Position numbers and translations under genes: made by a program
The notes under the pieces: generated by a model
Database searches by the model: none
What the model saw: only the letters and a program-made list of their open reading frames with translations
What the model was told of the DNA's origin: nothing
In this document: positions 22,470 to 34,500 of the stretch, piece after piece
How the letters are laid out: each line of letters opens with the position of its first letter
Position numbering within the stretch: the stretch's first letter is position 1
Source: a virus
Length of the DNA stretch: 39,245 nucleotides
IMG/VR virus record: IMGVR_UViG_3300002835_000449
Location: 1-39,245 of that record
Reading direction: 5' to 3' (one strand)

Positions 22470-23150
22470 TTGCCATCGGTCGTTGAAATTTGCAACCTCG
22501 CCCTCGCGCACCTCGGCGATGACGCCACCGTCGCAAGCATTGATCCGCCGGAGGGATCAGCACAGGCAGAGCACTGCGCCCGGTTCTACCCGGTCGCACG
22601 TGACATGCTTCTCCAGATGCATACGTGGTCGTTCGCATCGCGGCGCGTCAGCCTCGCGCAGGTGACGATGCCGTACACCATGTGGAAATACGCATACGCA
22701 TGCCCTGGCGACATGATGACCGCCGTGGCCGTGCTGCCGCCCGAGGCAGAGAACGATTACACGGTGCGTGCGTATCCCGCCGACCGCTACGGTTTCGGAT
22801 GGACGAACCCGCCCATCACGACCGCCGGCGTGTACGTGCCGCAGGAATACGTGATCGAGACGGACACGCTCGGGAACAAGATCATCTACACGAACCAGGA
22901 AACCGCGCTCCTGCGCTATCAGGCGCTGGTGAGCGACCCGACCAAGTTCGACCCGCTGTTCACCATTGCATTGTCATGGCAGCTCGCGTCGTTCCTTGCC
23001 GGCCCGGTCGTCAAGGGTGAAGAAGGCGCACGGCAGGGGCAGCGATGCCTGCAGATGGTCGCCATCTACCTCGGACAGGCACGCGCATCCGACGCAAGCC
23101 AGCGCGACGTGAAGCCCGGTCACATCACCTCCTGGATCTCTGGACGCTGA
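22470..23150 (+). CDS. Tail adaptor protein (tail tubular protein A-like)
   Basis: A 226-residue protein with TTG start and a GGAGGAG site. SVVEICNLALAHLGDDATVA, then EHCARFYPVARDMLLQMHTW and FASRR are characteristic of the podovirus tail tubular A / gp11-like adaptor family. It forms the ring between portal and nozzle. It ends one base before the nozzle gene. Confidence 0.85.
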   Translation: MPSVVEICNLALAHLGDDATVASIDPPEGSAQAEHCARFYPVARDMLLQMHTWSFASRRVSLAQVTMPYTMWKYAYACPGDMMTAVAVLPPEAENDYTVRAYPADRYGFGWTNPPITTAGVYVPQEYVIETDTLGNKIIYTNQETALLRYQALVSDPTKFDPLFTIALSWQLASFLAGPVVKGEEGARQGQRCLQMVAIYLGQARASDASQRDVKPGHITSWISGR

Positions 23151-23151
23151 C

Positions 23152-26085
23152 ATGGCGCTTACCCGAACCTACACGCGGTCATTTGCCGGCGGCGAAGTGT
23201 CGCCGGAAATGTGGGGCCGGATTGATGACGTGAAGTTCCAGACAGGCGCAGCGAAGTTGCTCAACTTCATCGCGCTTCCGCAGGGTCCGGCAGAGAACCG
23301 ACCAGGCACGGCATTCGTGCGCGAGGTGAAGGACAGCACGAAGCGCACGCGTCTGATCCCGTTCACGTTCAGCACCACGCAAACGCTGGTGCTCGAGCTT
23401 GGCGCGGGGTACTTCCGGTTCCACACGCAGGGCGCGACGCTTGGTCCTGGTACGCCAGCGGCTTATTCAACGACAAAGACCATCACTGCCGTCAATACCG
23501 GGACGGAGACGTTTACAAGCAACGCGCACGGATACGCAAACGGAACGCCAGTGCAGGTGTCGGCGACAACCACGTTGCCCGCACCGCTTGTAGCCGCTAC
23601 CACGTACTACGTTATCAATGCTGCGGCAAATACTTACCAGTTGTCCCTGACCGCGACCGGGTCTGCAATCGACATCACGACTGCTGGCAGCGGAACGATC
23701 ACGTCCAACCAGGTCTACGCGGTCGGAGATCTCGTCTCGTCTGGAGGCGTGAACTACTACTGCATTCTTCAGGCAGTCAATCAGACGCCTCCGAACGCGA
23801 CGTACTGGTATCCGCTGCCGGCGGGGATCTACGAGATCCCGAATCCCTACGCCGAGGCCGACCTGTTCGACATTCACTACGTGCAGTCTGCCGACGTGCT
23901 GACGCTCGTACACCCGAACTATGCACCGCGTGAGTTGCGCCGGCTGGGTGCAACCACGTGGACGCTGACTACGATATCGTTTGCTTCGACCGTCACTTCG
24001 CCGTCGAGCGTGACAGCGACTGCAAACCGCGGCGAGGCTCTTGACCTCATCGGATTCACGTCCGCTTCCCCTGGCGTCGCGCATACGACCGCGCCGCATG
24101 GATTGTCAGTTGGAGATCCGGTGTACCTTGACGGCGGAACGTGGACGAATCCGTTCCCTGATGACTACTACATCGTTTCTCACATAAGTGCCGGAGACAA
24201 GTTCCGCGTCCGCACATACAGCAGCGGAATCGAACTTGATACGACATCCTATGGAACGTGGTCGAGCGGCGGATACGTGCAGTTTGGCGACAAGTCGCTG
24301 GACTTCACCAGTTACTACGTCGTCACCACAATTGCTCCGAACGGAATCGACGAGAGTGCGCCGAGCGCGGCTGCAACCGCGAACAACAACCTCAACGCGC
24401 AGGGATCGAGCAACACGATCTCGTGGTCGGCCGTGTCTGGCGCTGCTCGCTACAACATCTACAAGCGTCAGAATGGGCTGTATGGCCTGATCGGACAGAC
24501 CGACCTGACGACGTTCACTGACAACAACATCGGTCCCGATCTCGGAATCACGCCGCCAATCGTCGATACCGTATTTGCGTCAAGCGGGAACTACCCTGGC
24601 GCAGTCAGTTACTTCGAGCAGCGCCGCGTGTTCGCAGGCACGACCAATGCGCCGCAGACGCTGTGGATGACGCGCACCGGAACCGAGAGTGACATCTCCT
24701 ACCACATCCCGCTTCTTGACACCGACCGCATTGCATTTCGTGTCGCCGCACGCGAGGCCAACACGATCCGTCACCTCGTCCCGCTGACGCAGCTTCTCGC
24801 GCTGACGAGCGCCGCCGAGTGGCGCGTCAGCCCGGTGAACAGCGATGTGATCTCGCCGACCACCATTTCGGTGCGTCCGCAGTCATACGTTGGTGCAAAC
24901 AACGTGCAGCCATCCATCGTGAACAACACGGTGGTGTACTGTTCTGCGCGTGACGGCCACGTGCGCGAGCTTGGCTATTCCTGGCAGGCAAGCGGGTTCG
25001 TGACTGGCGACCTGTCGATCAGGTCAACGCACCTGTTCGACAACTTCGACATCACGGACATGTGCTACAGCAAGGCTCCGCAGCCGCTGCTGTGGTTCAT
25101 CTCAAGCACGGGCAGCATGCTCGGGCTGACGTACATCCCAGAGCAGCAGATCGGCGCATGGCACCAGCACGAAACGGACGGCGACTTCGAGACGTGCGCT
25201 GCCGTTGCCGAGGGTGCCGAGGACCGTCTGTACGTCATCGTCAAGAGGACCATCGGCGGGGTGACTAAGCGGTACGTCGAACGGTTCGCTAGCCGGCAGA
25301 TCGGCGACATCGAAGATTGCTTCTTCGTGGACAGCGGCCTGACCTACGACGGCACGAACACGACTGCGACCACGGTGACGGTGACTGGCGGCACGACCTG
25401 GGGTCCGGCCGACGTGCTGACGATCACGGCGAGCAGCGCACTGTTCCAGTTCCCTGCAACCACGGACGTTGGCGACGCCATCGTCCTGACCGATGCGAAC
25501 GGGAACACGTACCGCCTGACGATCCTGTCCACGACCTCCACCACGGTGGCGACGGCACGGACTGATCTCGTGCTGCCCGTAGCCCTGCGTGGCGTGGCGA
25601 CGGCAGTATGGTCGTTCGCACGTGACACGGTGGCCGGCCTGACGCACCTCGAAGGCAAGACCGTCAGCATCCTTGCGGACGGTGCCGTGATGCCGCAGGT
25701 GACGGTTACGGGCGGGGTGGCCGTATTGCAGCGTGCAAGCACGGTCGTCCATGTGGGCCTTCCCTACGTCAGCGATCTCGAGACGCTCCCGATGGCGCTC
25801 CAAATGGAGGCGTTCGGCCAGGGGCGTGCCAAGAACGTCAACGAGGCATTCCTGCGCGTTTACCGCTCGAGCGGAATCTTCGTCGGCCCAAACGCTGACA
25901 ACCTCGTTGAGGCCAAGCAGCGAACCACGGAGCCATACGGTTCGCCGCCCGCGCTCAAGACGGACGAAATCAGTGTCAAGCTCACGCCGACGTGGCAGCA
26001 GGCGGGGCGCATCTATGTGCGCCAGTCTGACCCACTTCCTCTCACCATCGTCGGATTGACCCTTGAAGTGAGCATCGGAGGCTGA
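23152..26085 (+). CDS. Tail nozzle / stabilisation protein with FnIII and FCCH-like insertions
   Basis: A 977-residue protein. Residues 1-95 (TRSFAGGEVSPEMWGRIDDV, then ALPQGPAENRPGTAFV) are typical of podovirus tail nozzle proteins (T7 gp12 / BPP-1 type). Residues 105-185 and about 296-380 look like E1-FCCH-like beta domains (FTSNAHGYANGTPVQV; HTTAPHGLSVGDPVYL). Residues 403-460 are a fibronectin-III-like domain (NTISWSAVSGAARYNIYKRQ). Residues 480-700 return to nozzle sequence (NYPGAVSYFEQRRVFAGTTN). It forms the tube at the tail tip. The inserted domains may contact the host surface. Confidence 0.85.
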   Translation: MALTRTYTRSFAGGEVSPEMWGRIDDVKFQTGAAKLLNFIALPQGPAENRPGTAFVREVKDSTKRTRLIPFTFSTTQTLVLELGAGYFRFHTQGATLGPGTPAAYSTTKTITAVNTGTETFTSNAHGYANGTPVQVSATTTLPAPLVAATTYYVINAAANTYQLSLTATGSAIDITTAGSGTITSNQVYAVGDLVSSGGVNYYCILQAVNQTPPNATYWYPLPAGIYEIPNPYAEADLFDIHYVQSADVLTLVHPNYAPRELRRLGATTWTLTTISFASTVTSPSSVTATANRGEALDLIGFTSASPGVAHTTAPHGLSVGDPVYLDGGTWTNPFPDDYYIVSHISAGDKFRVRTYSSGIELDTTSYGTWSSGGYVQFGDKSLDFTSYYVVTTIAPNGIDESAPSAAATANNNLNAQGSSNTISWSAVSGAARYNIYKRQNGLYGLIGQTDLTTFTDNNIGPDLGITPPIVDTVFASSGNYPGAVSYFEQRRVFAGTTNAPQTLWMTRTGTESDISYHIPLLDTDRIAFRVAAREANTIRHLVPLTQLLALTSAAEWRVSPVNSDVISPTTISVRPQSYVGANNVQPSIVNNTVVYCSARDGHVRELGYSWQASGFVTGDLSIRSTHLFDNFDITDMCYSKAPQPLLWFISSTGSMLGLTYIPEQQIGAWHQHETDGDFETCAAVAEGAEDRLYVIVKRTIGGVTKRYVERFASRQIGDIEDCFFVDSGLTYDGTNTTATTVTVTGGTTWGPADVLTITASSALFQFPATTDVGDAIVLTDANGNTYRLTILSTTSTTVATARTDLVLPVALRGVATAVWSFARDTVAGLTHLEGKTVSILADGAVMPQVTVTGGVAVLQRASTVVHVGLPYVSDLETLPMALQMEAFGQGRAKNVNEAFLRVYRSSGIFVGPNADNLVEAKQRTTEPYGSPPALKTDEISVKLTPTWQQAGRIYVRQSDPLPLTIVGLTLEVSIGG

Positions 26086-26086
26086 C

Positions 26087-26791
26087 ATGGCAGTCGTACA
26101 GGTTCCATTCTCCACCAGTCCAATCGGACCGACCCTGCTGACCGGGCAGTCGTATGCGGTCGGCGCTGGAACAACGTCCCCGTCATTCACCTCGCAGTTT
26201 GCCCAAGCCATGACGGTTGCTGGTCCCATCGCGGGGGTCTTTGGTTCGATCACTGGCGCCATTGGCGCGTTCTACGCGGCACAGAGCCAGCAGAACCAGC
26301 TCAAGATGCAGGCGCAGAACCAGCGGTTTGCGGCCGAGATGGGCCGAATCAACCAGCGATCTGCCGAGTTCACGGCAGGGCAGATTGGCCGCGAGGGCGC
26401 GGCTCGGTTCGGGCAGTATTCCATGCGTGCTGGGCAGGCGCGTGCGAGCGCGCAGGCAGCACTTGCTTCACGCGGTGCCGTCCTGGGCGTGGGCAGCGCC
26501 AAGGAAATCATCGGCAGCATGGACCTCGTCAAGGAAATCGACCGCCTGAACATCAACGCGTCCACGGTGCGCGAGCAGGAGGCCGCAAGGTTGCGGGCCT
26601 TCAACATCGGAGTCGGTGCCACGATGGCCGACATTTCCGCGCAGAACCTCCAGTCCACCGCCAACACGATCTATCCGGGCCTCGCTGCCGGCACGAGCCT
26701 GCTTGGCAGTGCGACCGAAATCGCCACTACCTGGGCGCGCAACCGCCGCATCGAGGAGTTGCTCGAGGGCGTCTCCACGCAGAGGATCTGA
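26087..26791 (+). CDS. Internal virion protein / DNA-ejection protein candidate
   Basis: A 234-residue protein with a Gly/Ala-rich hydrophobic stretch (AGVFGSITGAIGAFYAAQSQ, about 46-65) followed by a long Gln-rich helix (QQNQLKMQAQNQRFAAEMGR). LASRGAVLGVGSAKEI is a recurring motif in podovirus virion core proteins resembling T7 gp14, which inserts in the outer membrane during ejection. It precedes two large internal proteins, as in T7. Confidence 0.8.
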   Translation: MAVVQVPFSTSPIGPTLLTGQSYAVGAGTTSPSFTSQFAQAMTVAGPIAGVFGSITGAIGAFYAAQSQQNQLKMQAQNQRFAAEMGRINQRSAEFTAGQIGREGAARFGQYSMRAGQARASAQAALASRGAVLGVGSAKEIIGSMDLVKEIDRLNINASTVREQEAARLRAFNIGVGATMADISAQNLQSTANTIYPGLAAGTSLLGSATEIATTWARNRRIEELLEGVSTQRI

Positions 26792-26794
26792 CCC

Positions 26795-28573
26795 ATGCCG
26801 ACCGTACCCACCAGCTTCATCCCGCAGGTCGCTCCGCAGGGGGCCGGCGACATCGGCGACTTCGCCGCCCCCGGCATCGTTCCCGCTGAAAACCTGGCAG
26901 CGCCGCAGGTCGCACGGTTTGGTCAGCAGCTCACGCAGACGGGCATGGCGGCGTTCCGGCTCGGCTCGGCGATCCAAGACGGTATCGACGAGGCGAAGAC
27001 CAAGGAAGCCGACGTAGCGGCCGGCAGGGGCATGCAGGCGGTGGCCGATAAGTATTCGTCCATGATCGGCAAGGATGCCGAGGTGAACTACGACGCCATG
27101 CAGGCCGAACTCTCCCAGGCGGGGCAGTCGGCGATGGGCATGCTTGACAACGACGTGCAGCGTCGGATGCTTTCCCCGATCCTTGCGCGCAACATGGGCA
27201 TCTTCCAGAGCCGCATGGGCCAGCACCGCGTGCAGCAGCTTCGCGTCTACCAGACGAATGAGGCCACGGCCCGCGCCGAATTGAGCGCCGACTACGCCAT
27301 CCAGGCGTACTCGCAGCGCGGGCTGACGGATGCAGAGGGTCGCCCGGTCGGCCTGATTCAGTATGCGGCCAACGCCGATACCGCCGTCGATGAGATCCGC
27401 AAGGCCGGCCAACTGATGGGCTACGCGCCTGACTCGGCGCAGATGAAGCAGCTCGAGCAGAAGGTATACGACCGGATGGCGGTCGGGATCGTAAATGGTC
27501 TGATGGCCGAGAAGAACTACGCGGGTGCCAGCGAGTTCCTGTCCGACTCCGCGACCGTGGATAGCCTCGACGGCAAGACTCGCCAGGCGCTCGCGGATTC
27601 CGTTGATGCAAACCGTCAGCGGTCGGTGGTTGGCGAACTGGCAGCGAGCATCAAGGACACCGGGCTTCTGATGTCCAAGAGCGACCCGGATACCTACTGG
27701 CAGCAGAAGGACGGCCCGGTCGAGCCGCCGACGACGTTGCGCGAAGCGTTGGTCCTAACCGATCAGATTGCGGACGACCAGACTCGCAAGTTTGTCCAGG
27801 CTGAATTGCGGACGCAGTTCGCGCAGGATGATGCCCTGATTGAGCAGGAATACCGCACGCTGATTGACAACACGGAGCAGTTCCTCGCCGTGCCTGGGAA
27901 CAGCCTCGCCGATATGCCGGCAGATCAGTTCGGCCGGCTCCGGCCCGTTGACCGAGCAAAGTACATGGCAGGCCAGCGGCAGCAGGACGAGATGACGGTG
28001 ATGGAGCAGGTCGCACGTAACCCGGCGCTTGTCGCTGAGGGCGACTGGCTTGAGCGCAACCGCAACAAGATGACGCATTCGACTTTCGTCAAGCTGATGT
28101 CGGAGCGCACCAAGCCGGATCGCATCGTCGCCGCGACCATCGACGCAGATCAGCTCGAGTCCACGCTGCTTCGGAACGGATTCAACAAGATCGCCAATCC
28201 TCCACGTGGTGATGATGCAGCGGCTGCACAGTCGCTCTACATGCGCGACAACGTCAAGACGCTCATCAACGCCGAGCAGGAGCGCGTCGGCCGCCAGCTC
28301 TCACGCGACGAGAAGCAGCGCATCATTGACCGCACCGTTCTTGACAAGGTGTTCGTCAGCCGATGGGGTCGTGATCCCGAAGTGCCGTTTGCGTCGATAG
28401 CACCTGGTGAACTCGCACAGGCATATGTGACCGTGGACAAGCAGGACATCATGCTCCGCGATATCCCGCCGGCACGCATGACGCAGATCCGCACCGCGCT
28501 TGAGCGTTCTGGACTCCCGACTGACATCCGCAACATTGCGGAGGCTTGGCTCCGCGCAGGCAAGCCTCAATGA
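26795..28573 (+). CDS. Internal virion protein
   Basis: A 592-residue, mostly helical protein. The start (FIPQVAPQGAGDIGDFAAPG) and long helical body rich in Ala, Gln and Asp (TARAELSADYAIQAYSQRGL) look like gp15-type core proteins of podoviruses that leave the particle with the DNA. No enzymatic motif is visible. It sits between the gp14-like and giant genes, and its TGA overlaps the giant gene's ATG. Confidence 0.8.
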   Translation: MPTVPTSFIPQVAPQGAGDIGDFAAPGIVPAENLAAPQVARFGQQLTQTGMAAFRLGSAIQDGIDEAKTKEADVAAGRGMQAVADKYSSMIGKDAEVNYDAMQAELSQAGQSAMGMLDNDVQRRMLSPILARNMGIFQSRMGQHRVQQLRVYQTNEATARAELSADYAIQAYSQRGLTDAEGRPVGLIQYAANADTAVDEIRKAGQLMGYAPDSAQMKQLEQKVYDRMAVGIVNGLMAEKNYAGASEFLSDSATVDSLDGKTRQALADSVDANRQRSVVGELAASIKDTGLLMSKSDPDTYWQQKDGPVEPPTTLREALVLTDQIADDQTRKFVQAELRTQFAQDDALIEQEYRTLIDNTEQFLAVPGNSLADMPADQFGRLRPVDRAKYMAGQRQQDEMTVMEQVARNPALVAEGDWLERNRNKMTHSTFVKLMSERTKPDRIVAATIDADQLESTLLRNGFNKIANPPRGDDAAAAQSLYMRDNVKTLINAEQERVGRQLSRDEKQRIIDRTVLDKVFVSRWGRDPEVPFASIAPGELAQAYVTVDKQDIMLRDIPPARMTQIRTALERSGLPTDIRNIAEAWLRAGKPQ

Positions 28574-31500
28574 TCGAACCCGATATCAACCAGCAGATGG
28601 CGCGTTTCGCGCCTTCCCAGAATCCCACGGACCCCGGTTTCGACGCCATTGAGAAGGCGGTCGCTGGCATGTCTGGCGTCCCGATGCCAGCGCCAGAACC
28701 TGTGGACATGGACATTGATCGCGCCGTGCAGGACATTGCCGCGCAGCGGAAGCAGGACATGGCATCCTCGCTCATGGCTGCATCCGAAGTGAACCCAGAC
28801 GAAGCAGCGCAGGCCGATGTTCTTGGCAAGCGGTTCGGCGTGGGGCAGGACATCGCGCTGCGGAACATGGCAGAAATGCGCCGGCAGGCGATGGTCCAAG
28901 ACACGGAGCGCATGGATCTCCTGCGGAAAGACCCGGTCCTCGCCAGATACATCGCCGACCGTGAGTTTGCCGCGCAGGCGAGCGACGATGTCGGTGTCCT
29001 GTCCATGCTTCGACCGCTGGTGCTCGAGGCCGCGATGCTTCAGACCCAGGGCGGATTGTTCCGTGTGGTCGGCGCGGGTTACGAGCGCGGGGCAATTGTG
29101 TCCGAGCGCGGAGATATCGGTGCGAAGGCGATGGCCGGGTTCGCTGAACCTGGCGATTTCGACCGTGCCAAAGAACTCACGCAGCGCATGCAGGCGCTCG
29201 GACAGCAGGGACTGGTTGGTTCAGCGGCAGAGATGATCGCGCAGAACGTCAGCCAGCTCCGCACTATCGGCACGGCGGCCGTTGGCGGCGCTGCTCTTGG
29301 CAGCTTGGCAGGTCCGGCGGGCACCGTGGCTGGTGGCGCACTCGGCGCAACGGCAGGTGTTATGGCTGGCACAGGGACGATGGAGGCCGGAAACCTGTAC
29401 CTCGACATGCGCGAGCAGGGAGTGTCCGATGACGCGGCTATCCCGGCTGCTGTCGCCGGCGGTTTCCTGAACGGCCTGATCGAAGTGGTCGGCATGAAGA
29501 TCGCGTCCGCTCCGTTCAAGGCGCTCGCGTCCAAGGTGATCCGCGAAGAAGTGTCCAAGGCCATCGCGCAGCCAACCATGCGCTCGGCGCTCGTCGCGGC
29601 CGGCAAGGCATATGGACTCCAGGTCGGTGGCGAAGCGGCCGAGGAAGGATTGCAGGAAATTGTCGCCATCGCATCCGAGGAGATCGCCAAGGCAGCGGAT
29701 GGGATCGACAGCGAAACGAGCCTGCGCGATGCCACGGGCCGCGTCATTGAGGCGTTTGCCTATGGCGGCATGGCGTCTGCTCTGCTCGGCGGCATCGGCC
29801 CAGGCGCGAACCTTGTCGTGGACTTGCGCCGCGCCAGCGCCACGCAGCGGCAGCAGGAGTTCTTCAACGGCCTCGCCGAGAACCGCAAGGAAAGCAAACT
29901 TGCCCAGCGCAACCCGCAGGGATACGAGCGTTTCCTTGCCGCACAGGCCCAGGACACGCCGGCAGAAACAATCTACGTAGACGCGGCCACCGCCCGTGAC
30001 GTGCTCGCGCAGAGCGGCACCACGACGGCGCAGCTCGAGGAACTACTCCCCGGCATCCGCGAACGTCTGGAACAGGCCGTGGAAACGGGCGGCGACGTGA
30101 CCATCCCGACCTCGCAGTTCGGCGCTCGGCTCGCCAACACGGAACTCGGGAACGCGCTGCTACCGCACATGCGCTTGTCGCCGGACGCCATGAGCGCCAC
30201 CGAGGCGCAGGCGTTCGAGGCTGAGCGGCAGGCGGTTGTGGAGGAGGCGCGCACGATCCTTGCAGCGAAGCAGGAAGCCGACGCGGCGTTCGTCGCCGAG
30301 GCGCAGCAGGTCGAGGACGAGGCGTTTGAGCAGGTCCGTGCGGTCGGCCAGTTCACCGACATCGAGGCGCGGACGATTGCCAAGCTGCGTCAGGCGATGG
30401 TGGTCGTGGACGCGGCCGAGGCCGGGATGACGCCGGCGCAGTACCAGCGCGAGCGCGGCGTGCCGTTGCAGGTGCGCGGCGTGCAGGGCGAGATTGCGCC
30501 TGTAGCGACGTTCGAGCAGGCCGCTGCCGTTGATAAGTTTGGCGTCGCTACGCCGCAGTACCGAAGGGCTTGGCACAAGGCAACCACAGGAAGTCCAATT
30601 ACGGTAACTGCGTGGCATGCTCCTGGTGGATCAAACGCTGCGAAACTGACGGAGTTTGCTCGCGAGCGGATGGGTCGCGAAACGACCCTCGGAGGAGGAT
30701 GGTACGGAGCGAGAGATAAGGATGTCGCGCAGACATATGGCGCTCCGAAGGAGTTTCAGGTCACGCTTCAGAACCCATACGTCTTCAGCGAGGCAAGCAA
30801 GTCGTTCGTTCTGAAGATTACTAACGAGGAACTACAGCGACTGCGAGATGCTGGTCACGATGGAATCATCGTGAAAGGAGTGAATTCAACCCTGCAAGGC
30901 CAAGACCGCTCGCACCTTGAAGTGATTGCGTTCAACCCGGAAGCCGCAGTTCAAGAAGTCACCGCGCCATTCGACCAGGCCGCCACGCTCGACGCAGACT
31001 ATCTCGCTGCGGTCGAGCGCGGCGACATGGAAGCGGCGCAGCGCATGGTGGACGAGGCGGCAAGTGCCAGCGGGTACACGATTGAAGCGTTTCACGGAAC
31101 CCCGAAGGGTGGGTTCACAGAGTTCAATGATTCGCCGCGTGGCTTGTTCTTCACGAGCAAGCCGTCAATCGCACAGGGTTACACGTACTTCCGAAACCCG
31201 TGGTTGAGTCCGAGCAATAACGCTGCCGTGTATCGCACGAGGCTGCGAATGCAGAACCCGCTCGTCATTGATGCCGGCGGTGCGCGAAACAACAACATTC
31301 CATTTCCTGGGCGCGAGTACCAGCGGACGGTGTTTGGCCGGCTTCCTGAGGGCGCGGTATCGGTTGAAGAAGCCGCACGACTTGCGTTTGAGTCTGGCTA
31401 CGACGGCATCATCATCAACAACGTGATGGACAGCGTTTCAGTTGAGGACAAGACTCGCAGCACGGTCTATGTTGTCCCAGCAAAGGAGCAGGCAAAACTC

Positions 31501-34500
31501 GCCGACCCCGTCACCTACGACGAGCAAGGCAACATCGTCCCGCTGTCGCGCCGCTTCGACATCACCAGCCCGAAGCTGTTCGAGCAGGCGGCAATGTCCA
31601 CTCGCGTTCCTACCGCAGTCAAGCCGCTCGAAGATGCGTTGAATGACATCTTGCTTGCGGACTATCCGACCTTCCTTCAGGATGCCAAGTTCGTCGCAAA
31701 GAACCTCGCGAAGTTCAAAGAACTTGGCGCGCCAATTCGCATCGACGAAACTGCAACAGAGCAGCAGCAGCTCGAGCAAATCATCGACCACATGTCTGGC
31801 AACCTATTGTGGCTACACGACACGATGGATGCCTCGATTCGCGAGCGTGCGAAGATGTGGTATGTCGGTGGAAGGCGGCTCGTTGACTGGCTGTCGGAGC
31901 GTCATGGGTTGTCGCCGATGCAGGCTGCAACCGTGTTTGCGGTTTTGTCTCCGCAGAAAAACTGGTATGAGAATGTCGGTCTTGGAATTCGGATTATCGA
32001 CATCGTTGCCACGCAAGGCGGCACGAAGATGGATGCGGATATGCAAGATGCATATCTCTCATCGCTCCGCAAGGAAGTGACCAAGAAGCAGGGGCAGCTC
32101 GACAAGCTTGATGAGAAGAAGCCGAAGCGCGGCAAGGCAGACATTGCCAAGTGGCAAGAGCAGCGCGACGAAATTTCGAGCGCGCTAAATGCGGCAACGT
32201 CCAAGGTAGAAGAGGCGCAAGGAAACATCGACGATATCGGTGATCGCACGCTCGACGAGTTGTTGACCGAACGCGAGTTCTTCCTTGCCGCCATCATGGT
32301 TCGATGGTTTGACCAGACGAAGAATGACAGGACATATCCGGTCATCAGCCCAGAAGGCGGCGTCGGCAGTCCGATGGTCACTGAAACCGGCACGCCGGCG
32401 AGCATTCGTTATGGAAGTTACAACGAGGTCGCAAAAGCAATTGCCGCATACGTGGACGGCCGTGCAGAGAACGTTCACCTGTTGATCGGCGGCGAGCACA
32501 AGGTCAGAAACTTCTACAACAACTTGTTCAATCCGGCCGACCCGAGATTTGCAACGATTGATACACACGCAATCGCTGCCGCATATCTCATGCCGTTGGC
32601 TGGAACTGACAAGCTTGTGGCACATGGACTCGGCGGTGGCGTTGGCAATGCGATGTTCGGACTTGGCGGCGGATATGCGGTGTTCTATGAGGCGTACCGT
32701 CGAGCTGCCGAAGCCAGGGGAATTGATCCTCGCGAGATGCAGTCCATCACGTGGGAGGCAATTCGCGGCATGTTCGAGGCCGCAATGAAGGGCGGCCTCA
32801 AAGCTCCGGTCGCGGCAATTTGGCAGCGATACGTCAATGGTGAAATCGACATTGACACGGCTCGGGCCGAGGTAATGCAGCGCGCCGGCGGGATCACGAC
32901 TCCTTCGTGGGTCCAGCTTCCCGTAGACATGCAGCCGAATGCCGGGTATTCGGGCGTGTCACGAACGGCAGCGGATGAGCAGGCGAAGAATATTGCTGCT
33001 GATCCGTCGGCTGCTGCGATTATGTTTGAGGTTGCGCCTGATCCGGCAAACAAGGAACTGACGGCAAATTGGAATGCGCTGTCGCCGTTGCGGCGGCAGG
33101 AGATTAGCGTTCGCGTCGCGGAAACTATTGTGCCACGTGTGCTTCGCGAATACGGAGTCGCAGCCGACATGGTGCTGCAGGTCGGTGGTTGGAAGGGCGA
33201 TACAAATGTCGGGTTCGCGTTGCGGATGCCGCCAAGCCCGCTGGTTCGCCAGATCGCTCGAACAATTGGCGAATCACTTTCTCAGGAGGCAATGTTCGCA
33301 ATCTCTGCGACTGAGTTTAAGGGATCTTCCAAGACGGGCGTCATCAGGTTGCAATTGCAGCCAGGCTTGACCACGGAACAGATCGGCGATTTGTACGCAA
33401 ACACGCTGTATCCGCTTGGCATTCAGGGGCACGCAACGTTCGATGATTCGATGGTTATTGCCATCGATTCAAGCCTTGACGCCGATGTACTGTCTCGTAC
33501 AATTGCAGATGCGGTGTCTAGTGACGACCGTGTCGTTGGGATCACGCAATATGAAGGATGGACCTCTTACGATGAAACAAGAATCACCACGCCGGCTCCA
33601 AGTGCAGAAGGGGACAAGCGAGGAGCTGAAGGCGCTGCTGGGCGACGGCGTATTGATGTTTACCGCCTCGAGGCCACGCGACTCCTCGAGCAATACCTCA
33701 GAGAATCGGAACGATTCGAGCAGGCCGCTCCCGGTCCCGCCCGCGGCGGATTCGACCCGCGAACTCTGAACGTCCTCGTCGGCAAGGGCGGTGACGTATC
33801 GACTCTCTCGCACGAGTTGATCCACCTCCGCATCGCCGAGTACCTCCGCATGGCGCGAAGCGCCACGCCGCCGGCGCGTGTGATGGACGATCTTGACACG
33901 TTGTTCGTGTTCATGGGCGTGGAAGGGGCCACGCCCCAGGAGCGCCTGGACAACTACGAGACGATGATGATCGACCAGCGCAGGCCGCTGGAGGAGAAGG
34001 TCACCTACAACTTCGAGATCTACCTGTACGAAGGCAAGGCTCCGAGCGTGGAGTTGCGCGGCGTTTTTGACCGTCTCGCCGCGTGGATGCGCCGCGTGTA
34101 CAAGTCAATTCGTGACGACCTGAACGCGATCTACCGCCGCGAGTTCGGCACCGATCTCCCGATTCTGACGCCCGAGGTGCGCTCCGTGTTCGACCGCATG
34201 CTCGCGTCCGAGGAGCAGATCAAGCGGCAGGAAGCCATCAGTGGCATGAAGGGTCTGTTCCAAACCCAGGCCGAAAGCGGCATGGCAGACGCCGAATGGG
34301 CCGCGTACCAGGCCATGCAGCAGGAGGCTACGGACGCTGCCGTCACCGACCTGAACACCGCCAGCATGCGGCAGCTTCAGTGGCTCGGGAACGCACGCGC
34401 CCGCATCCTGCGCGACCTTCAGAAGAAGCACGAAGCCAAGCGCAAGGAAGTCACCGCCGAGGTGGCCGCTACCGTTAAGGTGGAACCTGTGTACCGGGCC

